Shown here piece after piece: positions 38,601 to 49,470 of a stretch of 64,000 nt of DNA (positions are counted from its first letter, which is position 1; each line of letters begins with the position of its first letter). The position numbers and the translations under genes are program-made. The notes beneath the pieces are model-generated. The model searched no databases and was not told the origin of the DNA. It worked only from the letters and a program-made list of their open reading frames with translations. Origin of the DNA: Galaxea fascicularis (taxonomy: Eukaryota; Cnidaria; Anthozoa; Scleractinia; Euphylliidae); the NCBI GenBank assembly GCA_948470475.1, contig OX419336.1, positions 40,906,381 to 40,970,380 on the forward strand. Reading direction: 5' to 3'.

Positions 38601-41600
38601 CAGCTTCAAGACTATATCAAATTAATTTTTTGCTTGGTGAGACATTTTCCCTAAAATTAAAATTAGAATGGCATAGCAACCTCCAGTTTTTGACTCATGA
38701 TTCCCAGTGTCTTGCTGAAAATGTTGTCAGTCAATCTTACTGCCTGATGTTTTGATAAATTTGTCTTAATTTTTGTTGGTGTGTGTTAAGGAATGAAAGA
38801 TCAACGAGGAAAATGTGTTACTTTTTAGATTCAACTGCAAGAGAAAACAGACTCCCAGCTTATGAAAGAGTTGCACTCAAAAAACGTGAGTTTATATAAT
38901 GATTTCTACATACATGTTGGAATGAAGTTGTGTGCCTTGAGAATCATGCTTGAAATCCTCTGATCAGTTTGAAAGTGCTGAATTTTTAATTTTTCACAAA
39001 TATTTGTCTTTAGCTGGCTTTGTCAGACCAGTGGTTTTACTTGGACCCATCGCTGACATTACAAGAGACAAGCTGCTTCAAGACATGCCAGAGACATTTG
39101 CCATCCCAAGTGAGTACATTACTCTGTTGTCCTTTTCATTCAGTGTTATTCATGGCAGCATAGTTATGGCTTTATTCGCTTGAGAGTATAATTATTGGTT
39201 TGCTTTCATTGTTTCACACTGATAAGTTAATTTGTGTGTTGCTGTAGTTACCACATTGGTGAGGGGTGTGTATATCGTTCAATTTTATCTTTGGTTTAAA
39301 TATTATTTTCCTTTGTTTGTTTATTTTCCTTTTTTGCGACATATTCATTATCACACATTACTCAAGGCTGCTGCCTGAGAAAATTGTAAAGGGGCCCTCG
39401 GAGTTAAATGCTGAGAACTTAGGAGCCCAACTTATGAAGTGAAAGGTGTTGCTGTGAAAAATTAAGGGGCCCAGAGCTATTCTTTGGGTGCCCCAAGCTA
39501 CCGGGCTCCTGTTAGGCAACAGCCTTGTTACTATACCCAAAAACAAAGGGAAAACGAAATTTGAACTAAGGATAATATTGAATTCATCACAACATATATA
39601 CTTGGGGCAAGCAGATTTTAGAAAGAACAATTAACATGTTTTTGTAATTCCAGCTGCTTTCAGAGGAATGCAGCCAGCTGGCCGGAGTCCCATGAGGTCT
39701 TCTCGTCGATCACTTAGCTACACTTCCATCCAGGCAGTGATAGATAGTGTAAGTATGATCACTTTTGAGTGAGTGATTATTATAATAAATGATTTTAAAA
39801 AATAAATAATAATAATAATAGTAATAACAAATGATTATAATCATGCCTTCAATTTGCCGTACATAACGCAGCTCTAACAAATATGGCGTCAGTAGGGCTT
39901 CTTTAGTCTTTCCCCTTTTATTGTTTCCCCAACACTGAGTTTTCATGTCACACAATGTTTCTAACTTATTTGGATGCATTTCCAAACTTTATAATATGAT
40001 AAACGAAGAAAATAAATTCTTTCACTCAGACAATGATCATTTTAACAACCCACCGGTCATTGTACTTAACTTGATTATCCCTTAACTCTTAGACGTGATT
40101 AGCGTGTAAACTTCTCCTGGTAATATCAATACGTTGTCCAACAGACAGGTGATGAGAATATACAAATTCATCACCCAGAGGGTGTTATCTTAATAAAACC
40201 CCAAATTATCTTAACTAGTGTACAAGGGACTGTATCGTAGCTTGAAAGGAGAATTAATAATCAGATCTTGGGAGTTAAAAGGTGGTTGTTTCTACAGGGT
40301 AAACACTGCTTATTGGACATCACCCCAGAGGAGGTGGAGAGACTAAACTATGCTCAGCTCTATCCCATTGTCATCTTCCTGAAGCCTCCCAACAAACAAA
40401 TGGTCAAGTAAGTCATGCCCGTAAATTCCGGAAATGTACAAATTACCAAGATCTCACGAAAGTGAAGAGAAATTCTTTCTCCCAGACAGTGCCATTTTAA
40501 CAAGGCATACAAGTCATTTTATTTTTAAAACTTTGTTATTCAAAAGTTAGAACTTCGTTCTTTCAGTGAAACAACCACTACGTAAATGTGCAGTAGCTTG
40601 GTGTGTCTAAACAGGGTGATGAGCGTCAGATTTCTCTTTGTAATGTCAGTGCTTAATCAATCAGAGTAGTCACGAGAATTAACGTTATGATGACACAAGA
40701 TAAACTTGCTTGCTATCTTAACATTTTCTGTGAGTGGTGAATATGAAATTAATCATATACATTAAAATTTTCTCCTCGCCACTTTGATAGTCGTGGTCAC
40801 ATTTTACATTTTAATTCAAAGACCGAAAACAAGTGAAAGATAGATCTCACAGTCCAAAAAATTCTTATTTGTCAACTTTTGTATCTGTTTTCAGGGAAAT
40901 GAGAAGTCAACATGGCATCGATCAGTCCGCTAAAATGGTCAAGAAACTTCATGACAACTCGCTCAAACTGGAAGAGTTCTACAGCAACATGTTCACAGGT
41001 TTGAAATTTTTTGGACCACTCCATTATGATGTTAAAGTGTCAAGCGCTGAAGCCATTGAAATGCTGGAAACACGTTAATTTCTTTCCGGTTCAAAAGAAT
41101 CAGATTTCGCGAGTAATTTCCAGAGAGTCAAAGCGGACAAAAAGATTTTATACCATTTGTTACCAAACACTGGCATTTTATTCAACAACAGTCTAAGGTC
41201 AGACATATCTTTTAACCACCCACCGATTGCTTCTTGCTATAAATTTCAGTCCACGTCTATATTCCGCTTAATTTAATTGACAGACATTTAGTTGATAGTA
41301 AAGAGTTCCACAGACGAGCTAAGATGATGCCATCATTATAAATTTTAGCTGTTATTCCTGCGGGCTCCATGGACAACTGGTATTCGCGTGTTAAGGATGA
41401 AATCAAACAACAGCAGGAAGATCCCGTCTGGATGTCCGAAGACAAGGTCAGGGAATTTCTACAAACAAAATCATATTCCCACTATCAACATGAATTTTCT
41501 ACTTACAGATCCCGCATGTTTCATGTTACATGTAGGGAGAATCTGTATAAACGTCAACTCAACTGATCCTTGGTGATCGTTTCCTATGTTCTTGTGCTCT

Positions 41601-44600
41601 GTATTATTAACGGAGCAGTGATGTATTACTGAGAAGTTAGATGGTGATCAGTACTCAGATGTAAAGAGAATTGTTTTTCACTTGAAGACGAGCGACTGTT
41701 ATTGAAAATAGGTACTACTGTAGCCCAGAAAGGAATGCCAAGGAAATTATAAACAAGTCTTCACTCGTCAGGAGCTTGAAGTTTTTGTTTGGCTTGCATC
41801 TGCATAACACCTTGACGATGATCAGTACATCTCAAGTATTCTCTGAACTTGTTCTTTGGTTACCTTCGCTCTTTTAATGCGTTTTAACTTTGAAAATATT
41901 TGTTTTATTGTAGCTTTACCACTTTTCAACGCGTTTTGTTTTTGTTTTTTAGCTCGACGAACAACCTGACATCGAGTTCCGTATGCCCAGCCGCTACTCC
42001 CAATCCTACGATTATGACTCCACGTTAGACTCACCGACTGTCCGGTCATCCTCCTCCACGCAGCATATTGAAGATGACAATGTAGTAGTCTCAGATCGTG
42101 CAAGTGAGGTTAGGAGACGCTTAGATAAACAATGTTCAATATCAAGTTTAATTTAGTGAAGGTTTGGTGGTGTAACTTAACATGTTGTGGAGTTAAACTC
42201 AAAATGTCTTTGAAAAGCCGCCTTGCTCGCCATATAGGATGTTATCTCGTTCTCCACCTTAAATGTCTTGTTTAGTGTGTTACTAGTGATGTTTAAACTT
42301 GCGTGTTTCTGTTTCTTGTAGGTTCATTCAGAGCCACCGCCACCACGAGATTCCCGCATGCGCGGCGCCTACTCCGAGCCTCATTTGAGATATCCCGACC
42401 CAGATAGCTATGAGCAGGAATACGGGCCTCGATCTCATTATGATGATGACGATATCCGTAATGGCAGACAGGGCTTTAATGAAGACACCCTGGAAAGGCA
42501 GAGACCTGGGTACAAGCCCTCTGGAAACATTGTGAAGTAAGTTTGAGTAGTGTTAAGCCATATTCCAGCAATTCTTAAATCAGGATCATTAGAGGGAAAC
42601 ATGACTCGATAAAAATATTTGATATAGTAGCTTTTGTGGGGTGACGAAAGACGACATCTCGTCCAAGATTACGTTGGAAAAAATATTGCGGGATTTGAAC
42701 ATTTCCGTAAAGTTTTTGAAAGTGTTCATTTTAAGAGGACATACGTAATGTCGACTGTTTTAGGTATGTTGGTAATAATTACCAGTGGATAATTATTGTG
42801 TACTGATCAGTAAAAATCTACGGGTGAACTGATGCCTGCAAGCTGTTAATAAAGGAAATAGCCAACTGATGTTTGATGTTCCTTTGTGTTTTAGGTTATT
42901 ACCGTCCCGAGAGGACCCAGTGGAGTTAAGGAGGGAGTTGAAAAAGACCAGAATGCCCGACAGTTTCGATCGCAACGATGGTGATGCCGAAGAGTTGAGA
43001 ATGAAACGCGAAAGCCTTCGTAAGGTGGAAACCGATTCTGATCTTCTTAAAGAGTATGATCAACGCGTGGGAGTCCCAGTGTCCAAACTGTGGGCAATCG
43101 ATAACGAGTCGACGCAGCGTCGTGAGCAGATAGATCGAGTCCGAGAGCCACCGATTGAAGTCGAACAGAAGAAGAAGGAAGCGAACCTTGATCTTGAAAA
43201 GCGCTTGGAGGACCTGGAGTCTGCGCTAATTCCTCAACGAAGGCGCTCCGTGGAAGAGAGGAAACCGCGTCCACAGTCGGAATCGTACGATAGAAAACCT
43301 CGCAATATTGTGGTGGATTATTCCAACCCAGACAAGCAAGAAACGGTGGTACGTTCAAGCTACTTCCCAGAACGTAATTATCCAACTTTAGAGAAACAGG
43401 CCGAACCCGAGATTCGTGCTCACGTTTCCGATTTTCGAGTGGAGGGCGCGCCGCAGCGAGAGTTTCCCACGCGAACAGGAAGCGGGAGCCTGCCGCGCCA
43501 GCCGAGGTATCGAGCCGAGGTAACGATTCCCTCCCGAAGAGAGCCGAAAACGGAGGACGTAAGATCCGAAAGACCCCGATCGTCGTACGCTGCTTTTGCT
43601 CCAAGACCTTTCAATCCCAATCCCGACAGGCCATCGTCTGGAGACAGGCAATCACGTGATCCACCCAAGAGTAGACCCTTGGATGGTCCTCGCGTGGGAG
43701 GGCCAGTGACGTATAATTTTCGTTTGTCGGGATCACCTCGGTTCAACCGACCAGAGCGCGAGCCAGAGCCGAGACCAACAACTTACAGATCGGAGTATCG
43801 ACAGAAAATAACAGACTTGGATAATATTGACCATGATGGACAGAATATTGTCACTAGGTGAGAAACGACAAAATAATTTCAAGTCTGTGGATTATTGACA
43901 GTGGAAAATGTAAATCAAACTGATGTAAAAGTTAATGTGAATCGCGTTCGTGGGAACATTAAAATAAGAACAGGTTCCTTATTCACGAGTATGATGTATG
44001 GGAATGATGAAATTAAAAACAGCCTGAACACTGAGCTGAGAGCTTCAGCAGCAAACTCTTACAACTGGATTATCAAGAACAATTCTACTAGACTTATAGT
44101 ATTTGCTTTTTTAATAGATGTTTTTGTTCTGTTAAACTTGCAGTGATTTTGAATCCCTTGACGAGGACACTCAAGTTGTGGCCACAGCCCGCGGCAAGTT
44201 CACCTCCCAGGGGGGAGTTTTATCTTCCCCGGAATCCGGGGTCAGTATCGTTATTCCGGAGGGAGCTATACCTCCGGGAGTGGAGCAGGAAATTTACTTC
44301 AAAGTCTGTAAAGACAACAACTTCATGCCCCCACTCGACTCCGACCGAGGTATTATGCAATTATTATTTTTTTTAAGCCACAACTTTGTGTTTTTATCAG
44401 AACTCGAGTTTATCGTTATTGCATCTCCATAAGAAACACTTTCTATCTGTTAGTGTTAAGCTAGATAAAAAGATGGAATGTTTATCACTAGCTGCTCATA
44501 AAGGGAGTTTGTGAGGCGTGAACTTGTATTTTTTTTTCTCCCAATGGGAGTCGAACCTATTGCAGCCAGGGTTGTCACTAGCATTTTTAATTAGACGGAT

Positions 44601-47600
44601 GGATTGGTTGAAGTACGTGGCCACTGATCATAAAGTCTTCAAATTTACAATCTCAGAGAATGTCACTTTCTACATTCTGGGGCAAAAGTAGCCGGCAAAA
44701 AGTGGTCTGACAGGCGGCGGAAATCCGCCGGCTACCGGGTCCTAGTGACAACCCCGATTACCTTCTAGTTACTAGCTCGGATTTCAGAACTTAACACAAA
44801 CTCGCACATTTTTCCTGTTGTGAGTTGTATAGAAAGAAAGTTATCAATTGGACTTGACTGCGAGTAATCTCCTGGGGCGGACAAAATAGTCCCGTACCCG
44901 CGAATTCGCGAGGATGCGTGACGCGATTTGGCGCACACGCGCGCGCGTGTATTTCGCCCGCCCCACAACGCCATCGCCAAAATTAGAGACTTCTCGCCGT
45001 CTTGGACTTGCAGGAAGCATTTCAAAGAAAGGGTTAACAATCATAACACACAGCCATGGGTCTACTGTATCCTAGTCTTGTTTCCATAGCCCTTTGGTAG
45101 ATTAGGAATTTACGGGGGCATTCAGTTTAGTCTGTTCTCGTTCTGTTTACGACATAAAATTTCCTGAAATGTGCACGACAGATCAGTTTATAATGTTGGG
45201 CCTTCCCTCCAGGAGAAACCCTTCTGAGCCCGCTGGTGATGTGCGGTCCTCATGGTACACAGTTTCTAAAGCCTGTTGAGTTGCGCCTTCCTCACTGCGC
45301 ATCCATGACTCCTGATGGGTGGTCCTTTGCTCTCAAGTCAAGTGACACGCCCACTGGTAAGTAAAACTTGTTACAGATGCTTCACTGCTTTCAAAGTTCA
45401 CCCGAATTTCGATGAACTGTTCACTGCAACTGAGCGAAAGTGTTTTGAAAATGTCATGCTGCTTGAACTGTAAAAAAAATATACGTATTGAAAATTGTTA
45501 ACTCTTTGGAAACTGGAAATTGCCTTACAGTCTAGGAACCGTAACTCTGTACCCTGTTGTCAGTACTAGTTGCTGGAATATGGAAAGATAAATTGTTCAT
45601 AATCAAAGATACATGCCTCAGTGAAATTCACAACTCACACAGACTTTTTATGGTGATAATTTGAATCGTGTTCTCATAGAAAGAACGTAAACCCGGAGGT
45701 TGAGAAAAACAACAATATCGACGAAGCAAAGCTTTAAATGCCAATTTTCTGTTTATCATTGGTGTCTCACAGGTCAGCCGTCCGAGTGGAAGAACGTAGC
45801 ACTTCAGGGTTCGCGTGGAGACCAGCGCGGGGATCAGTGTCAAGTTGACTCTAACTCGGTCTCAGTCCTCGTCGATCATTTCTCTGCCTTCAGCCTGGTT
45901 GGCAGAGCTCGTCCTCACACACGTGGCCAGGCTACCAAGCGCATGCTGGCGGCAGTTTTCGCCCCTCCCCCCAGAGTCAATAATGATTGGGCGTTAAATG
46001 TGGTGTTGATGGATGACACAGAGGCAGCTTTTAAGGTTTGTTTCCTGTAAAAGGTGTTTTCGCTCCTTTGATACAAAACTATAAAGGTTTGAAATTTGCC
46101 ATTCGGGGCTGAAAACTGAAGGAAAGATCTTGCTCATTTTAACAAAACAATCTCTGCCCCAACCCCCTCCCTGTCACCACCTAAACGGAGGTCTGTAAAC
46201 GAACGAATTTTTTCAGTAATTTGTGCACTTCAAAAAATGAAGAGCAAACAGCAGTCACACAGAAAGACTGTAGCTAAGCGTAATGTATGTCATTGTTTGT
46301 TTTGTAGGATGTCTGCAATTCTGAATCTGAGCTTGGTCGGTTCCCGTTTTCGGCGTTCAGACCCGTTTTAGTTCATGGAGACGCCGGCGATATCAGAGTA
46401 CAGCTAAGAGACCTCAATAACAACTGGATAGCGCGTTCCAGCTGCAAGAAGGTGAGTGAACACTGTTTTGTTTTTAGCGCGAGTTTCTTTGGATGAATGC
46501 CAGTATTTGGGCGTCAGCGTACCCACCCCTCCCCTAACGCAACAAGTTGTAATAAGTTGACTTATTGCAATTTGTTAGATTAGGGGAGGAGTGGGTGCGC
46601 AGTTGCCTAGATACTGACATTGATTTGGTTGATTTGCTGGCGAGAGTAATGCGTGACACTGCATCTTGTAGTTGAAAATCGAACTCCATGCTAAACTAAA
46701 TTGGTTTCTCTCAGCCGTGTAAATGCTCGAATCCTTAATAGATTTCTTGGCACAGAAAACTGTTGTCATCTCACAACGTGGTGAGCTTTACCAGTAGAAG
46801 TCTTTCTCGTCAATGTTGGATAAATGACCTTGAAAACGTGAAATTCCGTGAACGTTACTGAATCTTTATAAATGATAATGGAAATGGCTGTTGTGCAAGG
46901 GAAGGGCAATGGAAGGGCAAAAGATTTTTAATGTTCATCTGACTTTCACTGTTGTTTTTTTGTAGTATATTGAATTCCACGATTCATGGGAAGCATATCG
47001 CCATGCCCCTTGTGTGGAATTTTTGATCCGGGACCGTAACTTCAGCCCAACGTCCAGTGTATGTGTTGTGGATGTGTTCCAGGAGGGTCATGACGGGGAA
47101 ACTGCGGCAGTTAGTGTTTCTACCAGGCCAAGAAAGGTGGGAAACAAGGCGTAATTCAGCTTAAAAAGATTTTTAGCAACGGCAGTGGCAACGATAGCGT
47201 CGTTTAAAAACAAATTTCTGCATTGAAAAGTTTTAAGCCAAAACACCTTATTTCAAAATGGCTCCCATTCTGACATTCTCTTGTTTTCATTCAAAGTAGC
47301 CCTTGTTGCCTCGTTCACGGTAAAATATTCTTTTGAGTTTTGCTCTTAAGAACGAGGCCTCAGGGGCTAATATGAATAAAAACAAAATAATATTAGAATT
47401 GAAGTGAGGTGTGCATCAGCGTTTATTTGTCCGTTCATTCATTCATTTATTTATTCACTTTATGCTGGTGCTTAACGAAAGTGAAAGCATTTGTATACAG
47501 TTAATTTGAAAAGTCGTTTTCCTTTTTTTGGTGTCATTGCGCCGATCATTAATTAGAAAGACTTTTTCAGCAGCGAAGTTCACTTTGTCATTTTCAAATA

Positions 47601-47700
47601 TTTTATGTAAATAGAGTGGGAACAATCTAACGTCTAACCAACTGCTCACTTCATTCTTGAATTTCAGATCGGAGGACAAAAAGTGCAGTACCTTATTTGA
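23348..47700 (+). CDS. TJP1: ZO-1/tight-junction-protein-like MAGUK with N-terminal CARD and C-terminal ZU5-UPA (31 exons, 1,702 aa)
   Basis: Membrane-associated scaffold linking junction proteins to actin. Exons: 23348-23642, 24002-24306, 30109-30156, 30378-30505, 30962-31064, 31890-31983, 32593-32696, 33118-33332, 33815-33885, 34546-34671, 35417-35555, 36042-36189, 36344-36446, 37012-37057, 37158-37328, 38124-38281, 38829-38885, 39014-39109, 39654-39748, 40298-40407, 40895-40998, 41349-41446, 41953-42108, 42322-42536, 42895-43857, 44144-44349, 45213-45356, 45773-46035, 46308-46451, 46966-47136, 47668-47700. The exon lengths sum to 5,109 nt with every junction in phase. Domains (aa): CARD 6-98, PDZ1 201-293, PDZ2 310-395, PDZ3 543-626, SH3 640-700, GUK 771-938, charged disordered region 939-1385, ZU5 1395-1542, UPA-like 1553-1700. 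The PDZ3-SH3-GUK-ZU5 core is diagnostic of ZO proteins. Confidence 0.95.
24002..24306 (+). other. Charged linker exon between CARD and PDZ1
   Basis: About 101 residues rich in Arg, Glu, Asn, Tyr and Ser (for example [32 protein letters not shown]). Predicted disordered by composition; no coiled coil is visible, unlike CARMA proteins where a coiled coil follows the CARD. It joins exon 1 in phase 1 and exon 3 in phase 0. Confidence 0.85.
24307..30108 (+). other. 5.8-kb intron 2 of the ZO-like gene, no gene seen
   Basis: Separates the CARD exons from the PDZ exons. It holds a GAAA microsatellite (26441-26467) and a dispersed repeat fragment near 29240-29400 (CAGGGCTGGACTTTC... with a roughly complementary end). 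Otherwise AT-rich with no conserved exon seen on either strand. Confidence 0.6.
26441..26467 (+). repeat. GAAA microsatellite
   Basis: Six tandem AAAG units inside intron 2 of the ZO-like gene. Confidence 0.85.
30109..31064 (+). other. PDZ1 of the ZO-like protein (3 exons)
   Basis: Reads [11 protein letters not shown], then [34 protein letters not shown] and [16 protein letters not shown]. The GFGIAVSGG carboxylate loop and NPHF are the ZO PDZ1 signature; in vertebrates this domain binds claudin C-termini. Confidence 0.95.
31576..31795. mobile_element. Foldback element with AAGCATAAG arms
   Basis: The right half contains CATAAGTATAAGCATAAAC facing TTATGCTTATGCTTATGCA around 31750, and outer ends CTGGTTTAGTATGGG / ATGAAAACCAG pair imperfectly. 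It lies in the intron between PDZ1 and PDZ2 exons. Confidence 0.5.
31890..33332 (+). other. PDZ2 of the ZO-like protein and following linker
   Basis: [20 protein letters not shown] is followed by [39 protein letters not shown] and [14 protein letters not shown]2 is short and in vertebrates dimerises by strand swapping; the same compactness is seen here. Confidence 0.93.
35043..35131. repeat. 42-bp tandem pair carrying TGACGTCA sites
   Basis: ACGTCATACCTACAGAC followed by an ATAGTTTT block occurs at 35043 and again at 35085; perfect TGACGTCA palindromes are at 35083-35090 and 35124-35131. Part of a repeat that also includes the hairpin at 35210-35358. Confidence 0.6.
35210..35358. mobile_element. 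Near-perfect 149-bp hairpin element
   Basis: Left arm with GATAGCAATAATTATCAAGG and GTTTGTGTTATCCGCC mirrors the right arm GGCAGATAACACAAAC and CCTTGATAATTATTGCTATC; the loop centre is near 35284. Non-coding; inside a ZO-gene intron. Confidence 0.8.
36042..36446 (+). other. PDZ3 of the ZO-like protein
   Basis: [20 protein letters not shown], then [39 protein letters not shown] and [11 protein letters not shown]. It is directly followed by the SH3, the PDZ-SH3-GUK module of MAGUKs. Confidence 0.94.
37012..37328 (+). other. SH3 domain of the ZO-like protein
   Basis: [40 protein letters not shown] and [15 protein letters not shown] track the ZO SH3 closely (SF..EDVF, DT...G..GSW, GIIPNK.RAEQL). 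MAGUK SH3 domains pair with the GUK rather than bind classic PxxP ligands. Confidence 0.95.
39364..39526. mobile_element. Inverted-terminus element
   Basis: Ends AAGGCTGCTGCCTGA and GTTAGGCAACAGCCTT are inverted repeats with a few mismatches; interior GGGGCCC blocks are non-coding. Confidence 0.6.
40083..40283. repeat. Dispersed ~200-bp repeat, copy 3
   Basis: CAGACAGGTGATGAGAATAT, CCCCAAATTATCTTAACTAG and AATAATCAGATCTTGGGAGT correspond in order to copy 1 at 4392-4598. Confidence 0.55.
40615..40800. repeat. Dispersed ~200-bp repeat, copy 4
   Basis: Begins GATGAGCGTCAGATTTCTC; the AGTCACGAGAATTAACG and ACACAAGATAAAC blocks match copies 2 and 5. Confidence 0.5.
41953..43857 (+). other. Large disordered charged/proline region of the ZO-like protein
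   Basis: Three exons, one of 963 nt, encode about 445 residues rich in Arg, Glu, Pro and Ser with repeated R-P-x and S-R-x patterns and one helical stretch ([18 protein letters not shown]). It corresponds to the region of vertebrate ZO proteins that binds actin and other partners, with no strict sequence conservation. The long minus-strand frames opposite it are shadows. Confidence 0.9.
44144..45910 (+). other. ZU5 domain of the ZO-like protein
   Basis: [19 protein letters not shown], then [40 protein letters not shown] and [11 protein letters not shown] show the ZU5 core (G..SP.SGV.I.IPEGAIP; GP.G..F..PV.L..PHC). It crosses three exons. In vertebrate ZO-1 the ZU5 ends the protein; here it continues. 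Confidence 0.93.
44569..44755. mobile_element. Inverted-terminus element in ZU5 intron
   Basis: Ends GGGTTGTCACTAG and CTAGTGACAACCC are inverted. Interior contains a CGGCGGAAATCCGCCG palindrome. A tRNA-B-box-like scrap (GGGAGTCGAACC) sits just to the left. Confidence 0.6.
45911..47700 (+). other. UPA-like C-terminal extension after ZU5
   Basis: About 150 residues: [48 protein letters not shown] and [19 protein letters not shown]. The pattern (beta strand, [10 protein letters not shown] helix, later I.FHDSW) resembles the UPA domain that follows ZU5 in UNC5, PIDD and ankyrins. No death domain follows; the protein ends GGQKVQYLI. Confidence 0.65.
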
Positions 47701-48276
47701 AGAAGGTGACAGATCACCGGATTTTTCTATCAGTGTTCACGCGCACGCACACGGCATCGAGTTTAATGTCGCAAAGAGATATTTTTGTAGGAGGTGAAAA
47801 GAAAGCTAACACTCACCGAGATGCAGAGCGCCGTGGAAATCAACAACGAGGTTGCTTGCCAGGCAAGTTAACCTGATTGCGCTCTGCGTTGTGGTGGGTT
47901 GCTAGACCGTAAACTTGAAATATATATGCTATTTCCTGTTATCTTTGCTGTTTTGTTTCCTGAAATGGTTGACCAGAGTTTCATCAAGGGTAACAATTCG
48001 CGATCATTTTTTGGGCCAAATATCTGTAGTGATTATTTTAATGAAGCAACGATTTATGGAAGAACTTTAAATTTAAATGCTTAATGCCCCAAGGAGACAT
48101 AACTTCCGAAGGTCAACCTGGATTGAGAGTTATGTTCAAGGAATTTACGTTGTTAGAGTGTACATGATCGTTCCGTTTTAATCACACGAAAGTTAGATAA
48201 TGCTTTTAATGCAACGATAGGGGAATTTGTATTTTTAGTCGAATTAGATACTAAGATTTTAGTAGAGTACACCGTA

Positions 48277-48282
48277 AATAAA
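48277..48282 (+). terminator. Candidate polyadenylation signal of the ZO-like gene
   Basis: AATAAA 577 bp past the stop; another at 48610-48615. Either would give a plausible 3' UTR of 0.6-0.9 kb. No downstream GU-rich element was evaluated. Confidence 0.35.
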
Positions 48283-48750
48283 ATTAAATGAATATGCTTT
48301 TCGTGATTACATAATCTCTTTTTCAATAATACCCAATATCTGAAACATGCACACAAAGTAAAATAAGCCCCTGAATTTGTAACAAAAATAGTTTGCCATT
48401 GTGGTTTCAACTGAAAACATCTGGTGAAACTCGTGCTCCTTCAATGTCCTTCAGTGTTATCCTGGAGCAGGAGTATATTTTATACCGGGATTGTCTGTTT
48501 TTGAATAATTGACTGACAATTTTATGTATCTCTTCAAATTAACTACGCTGTATTAGTTTCTGGGCAGTAATACGGTTTCCTGCAAACCATTCCAACAACA
48601 CGCTATATTAATAAAGTTACATACACTTTTATATCAGTGTTGTTCTCAGATGTTGTCTTTACCTTCCTTCTACGAGGAAGAACGAGCGAAAAAAAGCCGG
48701 CTTCTCTGAGCCCGGAAGAGGAAAGGGACAGCGTCCACCCCTGATCAGTC

Positions 48751-48864
48751 CGTAGGTACGTGGTGTTTCACTGTCATGAAGTGTTCTGATAGGTAGAGCA
48801 CTGCAACTTTGCCATGCAAAACCTCTAAATATGATAATTGTCTGTGAAACACCACGTACCTACC
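48751..48864. mobile_element. hAT-like MITE with 8-bp target-site duplication
   Basis: GTAGGTACGTGGTGTTTCAC is repeated perfectly inverted at the right end. The 114-bp element is flanked by exact 8-bp direct repeats GATCAGTC (48743-48750 and 48865-48872), the duplication length of hAT transposons. No transposase. Confidence 0.8.
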
Positions 48865-49117
48865 GATCAGTCGTTTTTGCTTTCTTCGTCCCTCACCCAA
48901 ATACTCTGAGAGCCTTGGACAGGCTGGGTACGCATCCTTGTTTGTATTTTCATTTACCTGATTTTATCGAGGCTTTTTAAGGGTTAGTCTGGTGTAGTTT
49001 CTCTTTTGTAGCTCTACTCCCGTCTCCTTCGGGCCTGCCTTCGAAGGCTTGCCATTCTGATATATGAGTCTCGAGTGTTATGATTTAGAGCAACATGCCG
49101 CCACCATTGCCCACTAC

Positions 49118-49470
49118 ACTCCGGATTTCAAGTGACGGGGATGATCGAAGGAATTTTTGGGTTTAAAATATTTGGGTCCGGGATTTTTCGTGGTAAGAAA
49201 ATTTGGTGTGTAATTTTTTTTGTGGCTTGATTTCAGCAGTGAAGTTTGTTTTTCGGTATTCAGATCAATCTGGAGAGTCGTAGTAGGCCCCGGGGATGGT
49301 GCCCGCGTATCCCGGCCTCGTAGTTCTGCAAATAAAGTACAATCCTTTTTGGAAATTTTTAAGGCTTGGAGATTCGACATGCGGTTTTTTTTTCTTTTTT
49401 TTGGCCGAGGCCGTTTTGGGTTTTGATTTTCGCCCACATTCGATCATCCCCGTCACTTGAAATCCTGAGT
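49118..49470. mobile_element. 353-bp inverted-repeat element
   Basis: Left end ACTCCGGATTTCAAGTGACG... is mirrored at the right (CGTCACTTGAAATCCTGAGT), arms about 32 bp. A half-copy of the same family is at about 60840-60955. Confidence 0.7.

Larger units (their letters stand above)
39014..41446 (+). other. Guanylate-kinase-like (GUK) domain of the ZO-like protein
   Basis: Five exons encode [47 protein letters not shown] and [15 protein letters not shown]. The GxGK[ST] nucleotide-binding loop of active guanylate kinases is missing (GPIADI instead), as in other MAGUKs, so this is a protein-binding module. Confidence 0.94.

Noticed and set aside
39014..41446. Active guanylate kinase
   Set aside because: No GxGK[ST] phosphate-binding loop; embedded in the PDZ-SH3-GUK module of a MAGUK.
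43047..43604. 185-codon minus-strand ORF
   Set aside because: Shadow of the 963-nt ZO-gene exon; the plus frame has homology-consistent splicing and composition.
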